Source of the DNA: Erysipelotrichaceae bacterium
Lineage (GTDB): Bacteria > Bacillota_I > Bacilli_A > Erysipelotrichales > Erysipelotrichaceae
Direction of reading: 5' to 3'
Assembly: GCA_017405675.1 (NCBI GenBank)
Contig: JAFRAB010000032.1
Location: forward strand, 96,319-160,318
DNA: 64,000 bases
Below the pieces are notes generated by a model. The model saw only the letters and a list, made by a program, of their open reading frames with translations, was not told where the DNA came from and did no database searches. Both the position numbers and the translations under genes were made by a program. Positions 42,090 to 51,740 of this stretch are shown piece after piece. Position 1 is the stretch's first letter. Each line of letters opens with the position of its first letter.

Positions 42090-42154
42090 ATTTTCCTCCT
42101 TCGTTAATAAGCTTTCTTTATTCCTTTTTTATTGCGTGCAGTTTTATCAACCGC

Positions 42155-43159
42155 TTATTGCCTTATTTCCTTTACCGTATTGCCTTCAATCAGTTTTCCG
42201 GCAACTACCGAATGTTCACATATCCCTGTTGGGTTTTCAATTGCATCTACCAGTCTGCGGCAGGCGATCCTTCCTAAGGAAACCGCATCCTGTTCATATG
42301 TTGTCAGCCCGACAAATTTGGCCATCCTGATTCCGTCGTATCCGATTACCGAGATTTCATCAGGCAAAGGATTCTTTTCCTCACCCATGCGTGACAGTGC
42401 ACCGATCCGTGAGTAATCATCCGGGAAGATGATGCATGTTGGTCTGTCTTCCAGTGCCAGCAGTTCCTTGGCTTTTTCATAACTCAGATCAATGTCATGA
42501 TACTTGGCTTCAATAACATAATCCTCATTAACAGTGATTCCCATTTCTCTCAGGGTACTGTAATATCCCATGACTCTTTTTTTAGTAACATCTGTTCTTT
42601 CACCGTGAATGAAGGCAATTTTCCTGTGCCCTTTGGAAATGGCATATTTTACCAGATCTCTTAATCCCTTGGTGTTATCTGATATAACTGAAGAACAGTT
42701 GTTATAAGAATAGTCGATGGAAACCCGCGGAATGTCCGAATCAACCAGTTCAAGTACCTGCGGATCCATGAAATCAGCGGAGACGATGACAACACCGTCG
42801 AAATTTCTGTATTTACAGTGCATCAGATAAGTTGAATTCTGACCTGCAAACCTGTTGTTTATGAAGGTAATGTCGTAACCGCTCTCTTCAGCTGCCTTCT
42901 TGAAACTTTCGAGGATCTCTGAGAAATACTCGTGGGCAAGGCCGGCAGACATGCGGTCAACGAACAGTACTCCGATATTGTACGTTCTGTTTGTCTTCAG
43001 CGCTCTGGCTGAGGCATTCAACATATACCCCATCTCTTCAGCTACTTTTCTGATCCTGTCTCTTGTCGGTTTGGAGATATCAGGTTTATCGCTGAGAGCT
43101 TTGGAAACCGTAGCAACTGAAACGCCACAACTTTTGGCTATTTCTTTCATTGAAACCAT
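42155..43159 (-). CDS. LacI-family regulator of the beta-glucan locus
   Basis: This 334-residue repressor has an N-terminal LacI HTH (SMKEIAKSCGVSVATVSKAL) and hinge, then a periplasmic-binding-protein-like effector domain. It is divergent from the two GH94 genes and co-directional with the importer genes. The promoter of lacI and that of the GH94 gene share a ~200-base gap with three copies of AATCGTTT. It probably represses both sides, and itself, until a cello-oligosaccharide or glucose-phosphate-type effector binds. The effector is not known. Confidence 0.92.
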   Translation of the reverse strand: MVSMKEIAKSCGVSVATVSKALSDKPDISKPTRDRIRKVAEEMGYMLNASARALKTNRTYNIGVLFVDRMSAGLAHEYFSEILESFKKAAEESGYDITFINNRFAGQNSTYLMHCKYRNFDGVVIVSADFMDPQVLELVDSDIPRVSIDYSYNNCSSVISDNTKGLRDLVKYAISKGHRKIAFIHGERTDVTKKRVMGYYSTLREMGITVNEDYVIEAKYHDIDLSYEKAKELLALEDRPTCIIFPDDYSRIGALSRMGEEKNPLPDEISVIGYDGIRMAKFVGLTTYEQDAVSLGRIACRRLVDAIENPTGICEHSVVAGKLIEGNTVKEIRQ

Positions 43160-43183
43160 AGTTTACTCCGTTTCCCGATTTAC

Positions 43184-43195
43184 TTAATCGTTTTC
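43184..43195. promoter_or_regulatory. Candidate LacI operator O1 (partial)
   Basis: TTAATCGTTTTC contains the AATCGTTT core (43186-43193) and lies just downstream of the lacI -10 box, where it could block transcription of lacI. Its flanks are not symmetric, so it is the weakest of the three sites. Confidence 0.5.
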
Positions 43196-43203
43196 TTAAT
43201 TTC

Positions 43204-43231
43204 AGCATAGCTCATTTTCGTATTTTGTCAA
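43204..43231 (-). promoter_or_regulatory. Sigma-A promoter of lacI (and probably the importer operon)
   Basis: On the minus strand TTGACA (43226-43231) and TATGCT (43204-43209) are 16 bases apart. The -10 box is ~45 bases before the lacI ATG. Confidence 0.75.
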
Positions 43232-43240
43232 CACTTTTTT

Positions 43241-43254
43241 TGAAATCGTTTACA
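43241..43254. promoter_or_regulatory. Candidate LacI operator O2
   Basis: TGAAATCGTTTACA fits the general LacI/GalR operator form TGNAANCGNTTNCA at every fixed position. It lies immediately upstream of the lacI -35 box. Confidence 0.7.
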
Positions 43255-43270
43255 TTTTTTGAATTTTCGG

Positions 43271-43299
43271 TTGTTTTTCGCTTTAAAATGCATTATTCT
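43271..43299 (+). promoter_or_regulatory. Promoter of the GH94 operon
   Basis: TTGTTT (43271-43276) and TATTCT (43294-43299) are 17 bases apart. The predicted start is ~60 bases before the cellobiose phosphorylase ATG and just ahead of operator O3. Confidence 0.6.
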
Positions 43300-43320
43300 T
43301 AAGGTGAAATCACTTAAACG

Positions 43321-43340
43321 TTACGTAATCGTTTACGTAA
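43321..43340. promoter_or_regulatory. Candidate LacI operator O3
   Basis: TTACGTAATCGTTTACGTAA is a 20-bp palindrome with a single mismatched pair, centred on CG. It lies in the 5' leader of the GH94 transcript, a roadblock position for a repressor. Confidence 0.72.
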
Positions 43341-43365
43341 AAGATACGAAAAAGGAGTTGTTTAT

Positions 43366-45798
43366 ATGAAGTTTGGACATTTTGATGACCTTAATAAGGA
43401 ATATGTTATAGAAAAATACGAAACTCCATTGCCATGGATCAACTATCTTGGCAGCGACAGTTTCTTTACCCTGCTTTCCAATACAGCCGGCGGCTATGCC
43501 TTCTATAAAGATGCCAGATTAAGAAGAATAACAAGATATCGTTATAATAATCTTCCTCTTGATCAGGACGGTTTCCACATTTACGTCAAAGACGGAGATA
43601 CTATCTGGAATCCTGGCTGGCAGCCTGTTCAGACTTCTCTGGATGAATATGAATGCCGTCATGGTCTGGGCTATTCCGTTATTACCGGTAAGAAGAATGA
43701 TATATCAGTAAAACAGGAATTATATGTTCCTAAATATGACAATATCCTTTTACAGAGAGTGACTGTAACAAATAAAGCCGATATGGCTAAGGAGATAGAT
43801 CTGTTCTCATTCGTGGAATTCTGTCTCTGGGACGCCATGGACGACTCCTCCAACTTCCAGAGAAACTATTCAACCGGTGAAGTTGAAGTTGAGGGAAGCG
43901 TCATTTATCACAAAACCGAATACAGAGAAAGAAGAAACCACTATGCGGTCTTCTATGCCAATAAGCCTGTTGATTCATTTGACACTTCAAGAGACAGCTT
44001 TATGGGTGTTTACGGATCGCCAAAAGCTCCGGCAGCCGTAGTTAACGGCAAGTGCGGTAACTCCATTGCCCATGGCTGGCAGCCTGTGGGGGCTCACCAT
44101 TTCCACTTAAATCTCAAAGCCGGCGAAACATACAGTGTCATAATCGGCTTAGGTTATGTTGAAGTTCCTGTTGAAGAAAAATTCATTGCCCCTTCCGTCA
44201 TCAATAAGTCCTATGCTCATGAATTAATGAATAAATATATTACTGATGAACAGTTCGATGCCGGTATGGCTGAACTCAGAAAATTCTGGAACGAGCTGTT
44301 ATCAGGTTTTGAAGTAAAGACTGAAAACGACAATGTTAACCGCATGGTCAATATCTGGAACGCCTACCAGTGCATGGTAACCTTCAACATGTCCAGATCT
44401 GCTTCCTACTACGAATCAGGTATCGGACGCGGCATGGGTTTCAGAGATTCCTGCCAGGACCTGCTTGGTTTCGTTCACATGATTCCGGAAAGAGCCAGAG
44501 AAAGGATCCTTGATATTGCTGCCACTCAGAAAGAAGACGGTGGGGCTTATCATCAGTACCAGCCGTTAACCAAAAAAGGCAATTCTGACATTGGTGGCGG
44601 TTTCAATGATGACCCGTTATGGCTGATTGCCTGTACTGATGCCTATATCCGTGAAACCGGCGACTGGGCTATACTTGATGAAATCGTAGACTTTGACAAC
44701 GATCATGAAAAAGCGGCACCTCTGCTTGAACATCTGCGCCGCAGTTTCAACTATACCTTGAATAATCTCGGTCCAAATAAACTGCCGTTGATCGGACGTG
44801 CTGACTGGAACGACTGTCTGAACCTCAACTGCTTCTCTGAACATCCGGGTGAATCATTCCAGATCACCGGACCTTCTGAAGGTCCTGTTGCCGAATCAGT
44901 ATTCATCGCCGGCATGTTTGTCAAATACGGCAGAGAGTACGCCAACATTCTGAAGCATCTTGGAAGACGTGAAGAAGCTCAAAAAGCATATAAAGCTGTA
45001 GAACAGATGTCTGAAACAGTACTCGACAAGGGCTGGGACGGTGAATGGTTCTTACGTGCCTATGATGCCTTTGGACAGAAGATCGGTTCTGAAGAGTGCG
45101 AAGAAGGCAAGATATTCATTGAACCTCAGGGTATGTGCATAATGGCAGGTATCGGTGTTGAAACAGGCCACGCTCAGAAAGCTCTTGACGCCGTCAAGGA
45201 AAGACTTGATACAAAATACGGCATCGTTCTGCTGAACCCTGCTTATACAAAATACAGACTTAATCTCGGTGAAATATCCTCCTATCCTCCTGGATACAAG
45301 GAAAATGCCGGTATCTTCTGCCATAACAACCCATGGATCATCTTTGCTGAAAGCATCATGGGTCATGGCGACAGAGCCTTCGAATTATACAAGAAGACCT
45401 GCCCTGCCTTCCTGGAAGAAATATCCGAAATTCACCGTACTGAACCTTATGCCTACTGTCAGATGGTAGCCGGCAAGGATGCCCCTACTTTCGGCGAAGG
45501 CAAGAACTCCTGGTTAACAGGTACTGCAGCCTGGACATTTACTGTCCTGACTGAAGGAATCCTCGGTATTCAGCCGGACTATGATGGTCTGACAGTTGAT
45601 CCGTGCATTCCTCATACCGTAAAGCATTTCACAGTTAACAGACTGTTCAGAGATACCATGTATCACATTACTGTAAACAACCCTGATGGTGTTCAGAAAG
45701 GTGTCAAGGCCATTAAGGTTAACGGCAACGATGTTCCGGTTGGGCCAATTCCTGTAACTGACCGGAAAGAAGTAACCGTTGAAGTCACCATGGGGTAA
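43366..45798 (+). CDS. GH94 cellobiose phosphorylase
   Basis: This 810-residue cytosolic enzyme phosphorolyses cellobiose to glucose 1-phosphate and glucose, saving one ATP. Length and domains match cellobiose phosphorylases: an N-terminal beta-sandwich (about 1-280), a helical linker and an (alpha/alpha)6 barrel. The catalytic Asp lies in [11 protein letters not shown], and the [14 protein letters not shown] and [11 protein letters not shown] segments are family landmarks. It is the first gene of a two-gene operon divergent from lacI. An attenuator-like hairpin separates it from the second GH94 gene. Confidence 0.92.
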   Translation: MKFGHFDDLNKEYVIEKYETPLPWINYLGSDSFFTLLSNTAGGYAFYKDARLRRITRYRYNNLPLDQDGFHIYVKDGDTIWNPGWQPVQTSLDEYECRHGLGYSVITGKKNDISVKQELYVPKYDNILLQRVTVTNKADMAKEIDLFSFVEFCLWDAMDDSSNFQRNYSTGEVEVEGSVIYHKTEYRERRNHYAVFYANKPVDSFDTSRDSFMGVYGSPKAPAAVVNGKCGNSIAHGWQPVGAHHFHLNLKAGETYSVIIGLGYVEVPVEEKFIAPSVINKSYAHELMNKYITDEQFDAGMAELRKFWNELLSGFEVKTENDNVNRMVNIWNAYQCMVTFNMSRSASYYESGIGRGMGFRDSCQDLLGFVHMIPERARERILDIAATQKEDGGAYHQYQPLTKKGNSDIGGGFNDDPLWLIACTDAYIRETGDWAILDEIVDFDNDHEKAAPLLEHLRRSFNYTLNNLGPNKLPLIGRADWNDCLNLNCFSEHPGESFQITGPSEGPVAESVFIAGMFVKYGREYANILKHLGRREEAQKAYKAVEQMSETVLDKGWDGEWFLRAYDAFGQKIGSEECEEGKIFIEPQGMCIMAGIGVETGHAQKALDAVKERLDTKYGIVLLNPAYTKYRLNLGEISSYPPGYKENAGIFCHNNPWIIFAESIMGHGDRAFELYKKTCPAFLEEISEIHRTEPYAYCQMVAGKDAPTFGEGKNSWLTGTAAWTFTVLTEGILGIQPDYDGLTVDPCIPHTVKHFTVNRLFRDTMYHITVNNPDGVQKGVKAIKVNGNDVPVGPIPVTDRKEVTVEVTMG

Positions 45799-45822
45799 AA
45801 GACGATCCATCATCGTCTTTTT
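45797..45822 (+). terminator. Terminator-like hairpin between the two GH94 genes
   Basis: AAAAGACGAT/ATCGTCTTTT with a 5-base loop is followed by TTC. The ribosome site of the next gene (AAAGGAG) starts a few bases further on, so partial read-through is expected. Confidence 0.75.
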
Positions 45823-45840
45823 CTTAAAGGAGATCAAAAA

Positions 45841-48729
45841 ATGAACTTCATAAATGAAACAGCCAGAAGTGAAAAGATGACTGCCTTGCAGAAAGCAGAG
45901 ATCGTTTTCGGTGGCAGACTTCAGAAAAGCACTGATTCAATTTTTACAGACGCTTTGAAAAATAAGGTACTGACAGTAACAGGATTACCTTTCTACATGC
46001 CGGTCGCATCTGCTCTGATAAATGATCCGCAGCTGTATTCCCTGTTGGGAAACACAGACAAGTATACATTACTTACAATTGGCGAAGGCATTTCTCTTCA
46101 GTATGATAACGAAACTGTCACTTTATCACAGCAGCAGAAATCCAGAATAAAGGAGATTTACGAAAACGTACTGGCTGCCTGCGGCAGACTGGATGAAGAA
46201 GGAAATCTGATCATTGATCTGAAAAGTCCTTCAGTAGGTACTCACTACAGCGTGAATCTGCTGTTAGGTGACCGTGAAGGATACAATGATCCCCTGCAGA
46301 CTACACCAAAGAGCGTATTGGACAGATTCGGCCGCGGCTCATTCCGTTCCTCTCAGGAAAAACAGGTTCTGGCTACCAAATATGAACTCAATCCTGACAT
46401 TAACGGTGAAACAGCCAACAGACAGTTCTACATTACTGAAAACGGCAGACAGATTTTCTATTCTCTCGATGTTAACAACAATGTTTCCAAAGCATATTGC
46501 ATACATCATAACAACTATACAGAAATCAGATATATTACAGAATGCGGTCTGGAAATAACCAGAACCATCTTCATTCTTCCGCAGCAGAAGGATTTCCCTT
46601 CTGCCGTTGAAGCACAGCGCATAGCTATTAAGAATAATTCTGATAAAGTCAGAGATCTGCATATTGTGGTTACCGGCATGTTCGGCATAACTGATCCAGG
46701 TACACTGACCAGTGATATCATATATGCCAATGTTGTTGTGGAAAGCGAAACATTTAATCTTAACGGCAGACCTGTTGCCGTTGCAGCTCATCATAAGCCA
46801 AAGGACTGCAACAGAGAAAAAAGATTTGCCATGATACTGACAAATGGCGAACCAATGGATGAATATTCCAGTGATGTCAATGTCTTTATTGGTTCAGGCA
46901 GCTATGACAGACCTGCCGGTCTGGCCCGTCTTTCAAATTCCTACAGCCGCCGCGGTGCCTGTTTCTTCGCCATGGCTAAAAACATGACGGTAAAACCTGA
47001 TGAAACAGTAAATACCGATGAGTTTGTCGGCATGTCTGAGGATAAGGAAGATGTCAGACAGGATTTTGATACTCATCTATTCAATCTGTATACCAGATAC
47101 TGTGTTCCTGAAAACTTAACAGAAACACTGGAAACTGTCAGAAAAAACATTCGCAGTTACTGCAGCTTCCTGGCTGTTAATACTGATGACAGTGATCTTG
47201 ATGCTTATCTGTCATATAACATGCCTTTCCAGGTACTGTATCAGACCTTTATATCCCGTTCTTTTGCCTGGACTCAGAAATCATACCGTGAAACAGGATT
47301 CAGAGAAATACAGGATATCTTCGCTTCCATGTATTACCTGCACGCCAGCGGCAAAGATGAGCTGATCAGAGAACTGTTAGGTTCCTGGATCCGTAATGTC
47401 TTTGAATTCGGATATGCTTATCATAACTTTACAACCAGAGGCAAGGAGCCTGGCATGTGTTCAGACGACCAGTTATGGTTAGTCCAGGCGGTATACCGTT
47501 ATGTCAGACTGACAGGTGACTCTTCATTCCTGTTACAGGAATTTGAAATGGCAGGTACTGATAAAAAGAGAACCCTGCTGGAAACCATAAATGCCATCAT
47601 TACCTATTCCGGACGCATATCCGTAGGCAAGCATCATCTGCCATTACTGGATACCGCTGACTGGAATGACACGCTCAGGCTTGATAAGAACGTATATCAT
47701 GGTCCGGAAAAAGAAGAAAAATATTACCAACAGCTGAAAAACAATAAGCAGGAATTCGGTGTACCATTTGAAAACACCCAGAGTGAAAGCGTCATGAACG
47801 CGTTCCTGCTGGTTATAGCTGCTGATCAGGCAGCTTATCTGGCAGACTGTGTAAAGAACAGTTCAGTTAAGAAACTGGCTGAAGACATAAAAAAGGAAGC
47901 TGTCACAAATATCAGACAATATTGCTGGAAGGATGATTTCTATGCCAGATGCCTGATGAATGATGACAGAAAGTATAAATATATCGGTTCTACCGATGAT
48001 GATCTGTCACTTGATCCTGAAATTAACGGATCATATTATCTGAACTCCTTCAGCTGGGCTCTGCTATCCGGTGTTGCCAGTGAAAGTGAGATCAGTTCAA
48101 TGCTCGACATCATTGACAGATACCTGAAAACTGATGCCGGTCTGAAACTCTGTACCCCAATCAATTATGATCTGCTGGGTGTAGTTACAGGCACCTCATT
48201 CTACTTCCCTGGTGACAGAGAGAATGGCGGTGTATTCAAACATGCAGCCATGATGGCAACCGTTGCTTCTTTGCAGGCTGCCAAGAAAATAAAAGACCCT
48301 CAGCTCGCTGAAAGACTGAGGGATCTGGCCTTCTTCATGATTAATAAGACATTGCCATACAGGACGCTGAATGATCCGTTTGTGCTCAAGGGAAACCCAC
48401 GTTTCTGCACTCAGTATAACAACTCTGAAACCGGAGAAAACATAGGGCCAATTCTCTCAGGAACAGCCTCATGGCTGACACTGGCCTTATTCGAAGTGTG
48501 CGGTCTTAACTTTGCAGGTGACAGACTGGAACTTGATCCAATTGTTAACAGACCACGCTTCAGCTATGCGTTAAACATCAATGGTACCACGATCAAAGTA
48601 GACATTGATGCAACGAATAATTACCGAATAACTGCTTCAGCAGAATACCGTCTGGACGGCAAACCAATTTCCTCCTCTATTCTTCTGCCGACAGATGGGA
48701 AAGTTCATGAGATAAAAGTTATTCTATAA
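45841..48729 (+). CDS. Second GH94 phosphorylase, 962 aa, oligoglucan type
   Basis: This protein is ~150 residues longer than the cellobiose phosphorylase next to it. The barrel landmarks are QKSYRETGFREIQDIFASMYY, the catalytic-Asp segment CSDDQLWLVQAVYRY and LDTADWNDTLRLD. The N-terminal ~110 residues before the sandwich have no counterpart in the shorter enzyme. The overall pattern resembles GH94 beta-oligoglucan phosphorylases (1,2-beta-oligoglucan or cellodextrin type) more than cellobiose phosphorylase. I cannot fix linkage specificity from the sequence. No signal peptide is present, so it acts on imported oligosaccharides. It shares an operon with the cellobiose phosphorylase. Confidence 0.83.
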   Translation: MNFINETARSEKMTALQKAEIVFGGRLQKSTDSIFTDALKNKVLTVTGLPFYMPVASALINDPQLYSLLGNTDKYTLLTIGEGISLQYDNETVTLSQQQKSRIKEIYENVLAACGRLDEEGNLIIDLKSPSVGTHYSVNLLLGDREGYNDPLQTTPKSVLDRFGRGSFRSSQEKQVLATKYELNPDINGETANRQFYITENGRQIFYSLDVNNNVSKAYCIHHNNYTEIRYITECGLEITRTIFILPQQKDFPSAVEAQRIAIKNNSDKVRDLHIVVTGMFGITDPGTLTSDIIYANVVVESETFNLNGRPVAVAAHHKPKDCNREKRFAMILTNGEPMDEYSSDVNVFIGSGSYDRPAGLARLSNSYSRRGACFFAMAKNMTVKPDETVNTDEFVGMSEDKEDVRQDFDTHLFNLYTRYCVPENLTETLETVRKNIRSYCSFLAVNTDDSDLDAYLSYNMPFQVLYQTFISRSFAWTQKSYRETGFREIQDIFASMYYLHASGKDELIRELLGSWIRNVFEFGYAYHNFTTRGKEPGMCSDDQLWLVQAVYRYVRLTGDSSFLLQEFEMAGTDKKRTLLETINAIITYSGRISVGKHHLPLLDTADWNDTLRLDKNVYHGPEKEEKYYQQLKNNKQEFGVPFENTQSESVMNAFLLVIAADQAAYLADCVKNSSVKKLAEDIKKEAVTNIRQYCWKDDFYARCLMNDDRKYKYIGSTDDDLSLDPEINGSYYLNSFSWALLSGVASESEISSMLDIIDRYLKTDAGLKLCTPINYDLLGVVTGTSFYFPGDRENGGVFKHAAMMATVASLQAAKKIKDPQLAERLRDLAFFMINKTLPYRTLNDPFVLKGNPRFCTQYNNSETGENIGPILSGTASWLTLALFEVCGLNFAGDRLELDPIVNRPRFSYALNINGTTIKVDIDATNNYRITASAEYRLDGKPISSSILLPTDGKVHEIKVIL

Positions 48730-48730
48730 A

Positions 48731-48760
48731 GAAAAGGAAATCAAATGATTTCCTTTTTTC
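48731..48760. terminator. Bidirectional terminator between GH94 and SpoIIE-phosphatase genes
   Basis: GAAAAGGAAATC/GATTTCCTTTTTTC with a 4-base loop is followed by T on the plus strand and by T on the minus strand. It lies directly between the two stop codons. Confidence 0.85.
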
Positions 48761-49935
48761 TAGAAATAAGTCACATTAACGGTTTTATTAGCTTTTCTCA
48801 GCACCTCTGCCAGTTCTTCCATCAGTTTCATCTTCAGGGTAATACTCAGGCTGCTGTTATTCTGGTGAGCTGAATTCACCGCGCATCCCATGAAAAAGTG
48901 GATATCGGTAGCTTCCTCAAGCAGAATGCTGCTGATCAGGGAGGCACCGTCATTTTTATAGTTCCAGCTGAAGTATCGGGAATTCTTATCAGCAAAGTCT
49001 CTGGCATATTCAAGTACGCGGTTCAGCGTGATCATGCCTTCCGTAACCAGATCTATGCCTTCTATTCTTGAAATCGGCGGAATGCCTTCATCACCAATCT
49101 CACTGTTTACGGCTTTGATCTCACGGTCAAGATAGCGTGCCACTATGGATGCCGTCGTGCCGCCGCAAACCACATGTTTTCCTTTGCGGGAAAGAAACAG
49201 TGAAACCATTTTACCGTCATCTTCAGGATTAGTAGACGGACCAACCATGACATTGACCATTTTACGTTCTCTGATTTTAAGAACCGCACAGGTCACATCG
49301 TCAGTTGGCCTGCCATTATACAGGTTATTGCTGCGGTCGATAATATATGTAGCCAGACTCTTGGCAGAGAGTGAATCTTCATAAATGCTTTCGGCAAACC
49401 GGGTGATCTGCGGCAGGCCCCAGCCAAAATTAAGGGTCTCGCCTATACCGGCATATAAAACTCCATCACTCATCATGAAGACTGAGTCATTTTCCCTGGC
49501 TTCAAAGCTGCAGCTTTCAATTCTTTTACCATGGATTTCAGACACAATATATTCCGGCTGCCATGCTTTTCCGTTTCTTATAACAAAAGGTGTTGGATTG
49601 TCGTAATTATATATCTGGACCCAGCGGTTCTCCTTCACATAAACCACGGAAAAGGTCGCATAGGATACACCAAAATCCTTTGATACCGGTAATGTTGTTA
49701 TGACCGTCTGAATACAGTCGGAAATATCCATCTCATTACCTACCATCTTGCTCATCATGGTACTGGTAAGAGTTGAAAGAATGTTAGCCTTTACTCCTGA
49801 TCCCATTCCATCAGCCAGAACCATGACCATGGAATCATTCGGCAGCTTACTTGTCGTAACAAAGTCGCCGCAGAGAACTTCTCCAACATGATTCATTGAA
49901 ACATAGCCGTAATCAGAAAACATATTATTCGTCAT
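48760..49935 (-). CDS. SpoIIE-family PP2C phosphatase of a sensory hydrogenase pair
   Basis: This 391-residue protein has an N-terminal SpoIIE-like PP2C domain (metal-binding Asp residues in VLADGMGSG and VFMMSDGVLY). A C-terminal ~180-residue domain (from ~210) of no recognised function follows. It overlaps the Fe-S/hydrogenase-like gene by 11 bases, so the two form a signalling pair. In other Clostridia and Thermotogota such phosphatases lie next to group C sensory [FeFe]-hydrogenases. It probably dephosphorylates a partner-switching or other protein in response to redox state or H2. No anti-sigma factor gene is nearby. Confidence 0.85.
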   Translation of the reverse strand: MTNNMFSDYGYVSMNHVGEVLCGDFVTTSKLPNDSMVMVLADGMGSGVKANILSTLTSTMMSKMVGNEMDISDCIQTVITTLPVSKDFGVSYATFSVVYVKENRWVQIYNYDNPTPFVIRNGKAWQPEYIVSEIHGKRIESCSFEARENDSVFMMSDGVLYAGIGETLNFGWGLPQITRFAESIYEDSLSAKSLATYIIDRSNNLYNGRPTDDVTCAVLKIRERKMVNVMVGPSTNPEDDGKMVSLFLSRKGKHVVCGGTTASIVARYLDREIKAVNSEIGDEGIPPISRIEGIDLVTEGMITLNRVLEYARDFADKNSRYFSWNYKNDGASLISSILLEEATDIHFFMGCAVNSAHQNNSSLSITLKMKLMEELAEVLRKANKTVNVTYF

Positions 49936-51604
49936 GCTTCACCAGTTCCTTCAGTTTTTCCAGAGCCACTTTGGTTTCGGCAACAGTATCACCAAGCAGT
50001 GAAGCTATTTCATGAACGCTGGTCATGTTCTGTTCCAGCAGAGAATCCGTAATGCTGATGGTATTATCAACCAGATCCTTATGAGCCTTCCGGCTCTTTT
50101 CTTCTTCAGTAATATCTTTCATTACACAGACCAGGACCTTGAATTTCCGGTCATAGGCAATCGTCTTTTCAACATATCTGTCATATTCGGCCAGATATTC
50201 TCTCCTGGCGAAAATCTTCTTTCCGTCAAGAGACTCATAGAAATCAGATGGATCCATTATCATGGCAACATGCTGGCCTACAGCTTCTCTGGCATCATCC
50301 AGCCCAAAAATGCGGCACATTGAACGGTTCAGCAGCTGTACGTTAAGATCCTCATCCAGAACCATCAAGCCATTTGGAGAATTGCTGACGATAGTATCGG
50401 AAAGAGATTTGCTCTTTTCCATTAACAGAGGCAGACACATATCGATATTGGCACGGCCTCTGATAATCGCAATTGCCTTGTCACGGCAGCTGTCATATCC
50501 GCAGCAGCCGCAGTTCAGACGGTCTTCCTTGTGAGCTTTATGCATCTTATTGAGCATCTGTTCAATTTCAGCTTCTGACGGCATTATCTGAACTACCTGT
50601 TCAGCCTGATAGGCGTGCTGAATATCTTTTGAAGTGGTTTCGCCGTATTCAAAATCCTTCTTACCGGCATAACGGTTAATACTTACAAGCTTAGCTGCAA
50701 TGCTGGCTTTTTTCTTACGGACTACCGGACCGTTGATGCAGCTTCCTGCGCAGGAAGACATTTCAATAAAACACTTATGCAGCTGACCATTTCTTATGTC
50801 TTCCAGTGTATGCATACAGTTTCTGAGACCATCAACAACGATGTATTCGTAATCTTCCCTTTCACAGGCCATTGTATCAATGATTCCACCTGCTTTAGGG
50901 AACAGACGTGCCTTGGATTTATCAATGGTTTCAGCTGTCTTTTCAGTATCCAACGTAATATTTTCATCTTTCAGCCATTTATCGAATTCCTCAAACGTTA
51001 AGACCGCATCGATATAATCGCTGTGATCAGCTTCATCTTTCTTGGAAATGCATGGACCGATGAAAATGACCTTAACATCATCACCGTAACGTTCTTTTAT
51101 GTTAAGTCCATGTGCCTGCATCGGAGTCAGAACATCGGCCAGATAAGGCAGGCATTCCGGATATCGTTTTTCAATCAGAAGATTTATAGAGTGACAGCAG
51201 GATGATATGACAACATCTCTTCCTTCATTTATCATCTCGTCATAGGCTTTTTTGACGATGGTTGCTCCGATAGCGGTTTCCTCCACCGCAAAGAATCCCA
51301 GTTTCAGCAGAGCTTCCCTGATAGTTGAAATGTCAGTATTGTCATAATAAGCTACATGTGATGGTGCGACTGATGCTACCACCTTATACTGTCTTAATAA
51401 TCCTTTTGCCTTGAGAATGTCATTTCTGACTTCTTTCAGCTGCTGTGGACAGATATTGTAGCAGGTTCCGCATAGAATACATTCCTCATGTATGATGTTG
51501 GCGCGATTGTTTTCAAAAGAAATAGCCTTGATCGGACAGCTTCTAATGCATTTGTAACAGTTTTTACAGTTGTCAGTTTTACTGATAAGACAATGTGTTG
51601 CCAT
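49925..51604 (-). CDS. Sensory [FeFe]-hydrogenase-like protein with PAS domain (HydS, group C)
   Basis: This 559-residue cytosolic protein starts with two 4Fe-4S ferredoxin motifs (C13-x2-C16-x2-C19-x3-C23 and C42-x2-C45-x2-C48-x3-C52). The H-cluster domain follows with all expected Cys: SSCC (C136, C137), GPCISKKDE (C185) and EMSSCAGSC (C285, C289). An extra Fe-S module, CGCCGYDSC...C390, lies at 365-390. A PAS domain spans ~400-500, with a short helical tail. The motifs diverge from catalytic hydrogenases (GPC for MPC, H for P after SCC), as in sensory group C proteins. It should sense H2 or redox state and control the co-encoded SpoIIE phosphatase. Confidence 0.87.
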   Translation of the reverse strand: MATHCLISKTDNCKNCYKCIRSCPIKAISFENNRANIIHEECILCGTCYNICPQQLKEVRNDILKAKGLLRQYKVVASVAPSHVAYYDNTDISTIREALLKLGFFAVEETAIGATIVKKAYDEMINEGRDVVISSCCHSINLLIEKRYPECLPYLADVLTPMQAHGLNIKERYGDDVKVIFIGPCISKKDEADHSDYIDAVLTFEEFDKWLKDENITLDTEKTAETIDKSKARLFPKAGGIIDTMACEREDYEYIVVDGLRNCMHTLEDIRNGQLHKCFIEMSSCAGSCINGPVVRKKKASIAAKLVSINRYAGKKDFEYGETTSKDIQHAYQAEQVVQIMPSEAEIEQMLNKMHKAHKEDRLNCGCCGYDSCRDKAIAIIRGRANIDMCLPLLMEKSKSLSDTIVSNSPNGLMVLDEDLNVQLLNRSMCRIFGLDDAREAVGQHVAMIMDPSDFYESLDGKKIFARREYLAEYDRYVEKTIAYDRKFKVLVCVMKDITEEEKSRKAHKDLVDNTISITDSLLEQNMTSVHEIASLLGDTVAETKVALEKLKELVKHDE

Positions 51605-51706
51605 ATTCTTCCTTAACTATCCTCCCCATTAATTTTCACTTTGTTTCGCTTAAATTATATCTTATTTAGTCTATGATTTGTATGAAAGGAAAGTCAAATA
51701 CAAAAA

Positions 51707-51735
51707 AAGCTGTAATTTGAACAATTACAGCTTTA
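51707..51735 (-). terminator. Terminator of the GH5-pepV transcript
   Basis: AAAGCTGTAATT/AATTACAGCTTT with loop TGAAC is followed by seven T on the minus strand. It lies just past the pepV stop. Confidence 0.9.
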
Positions 51736-51740
51736 TTCTT

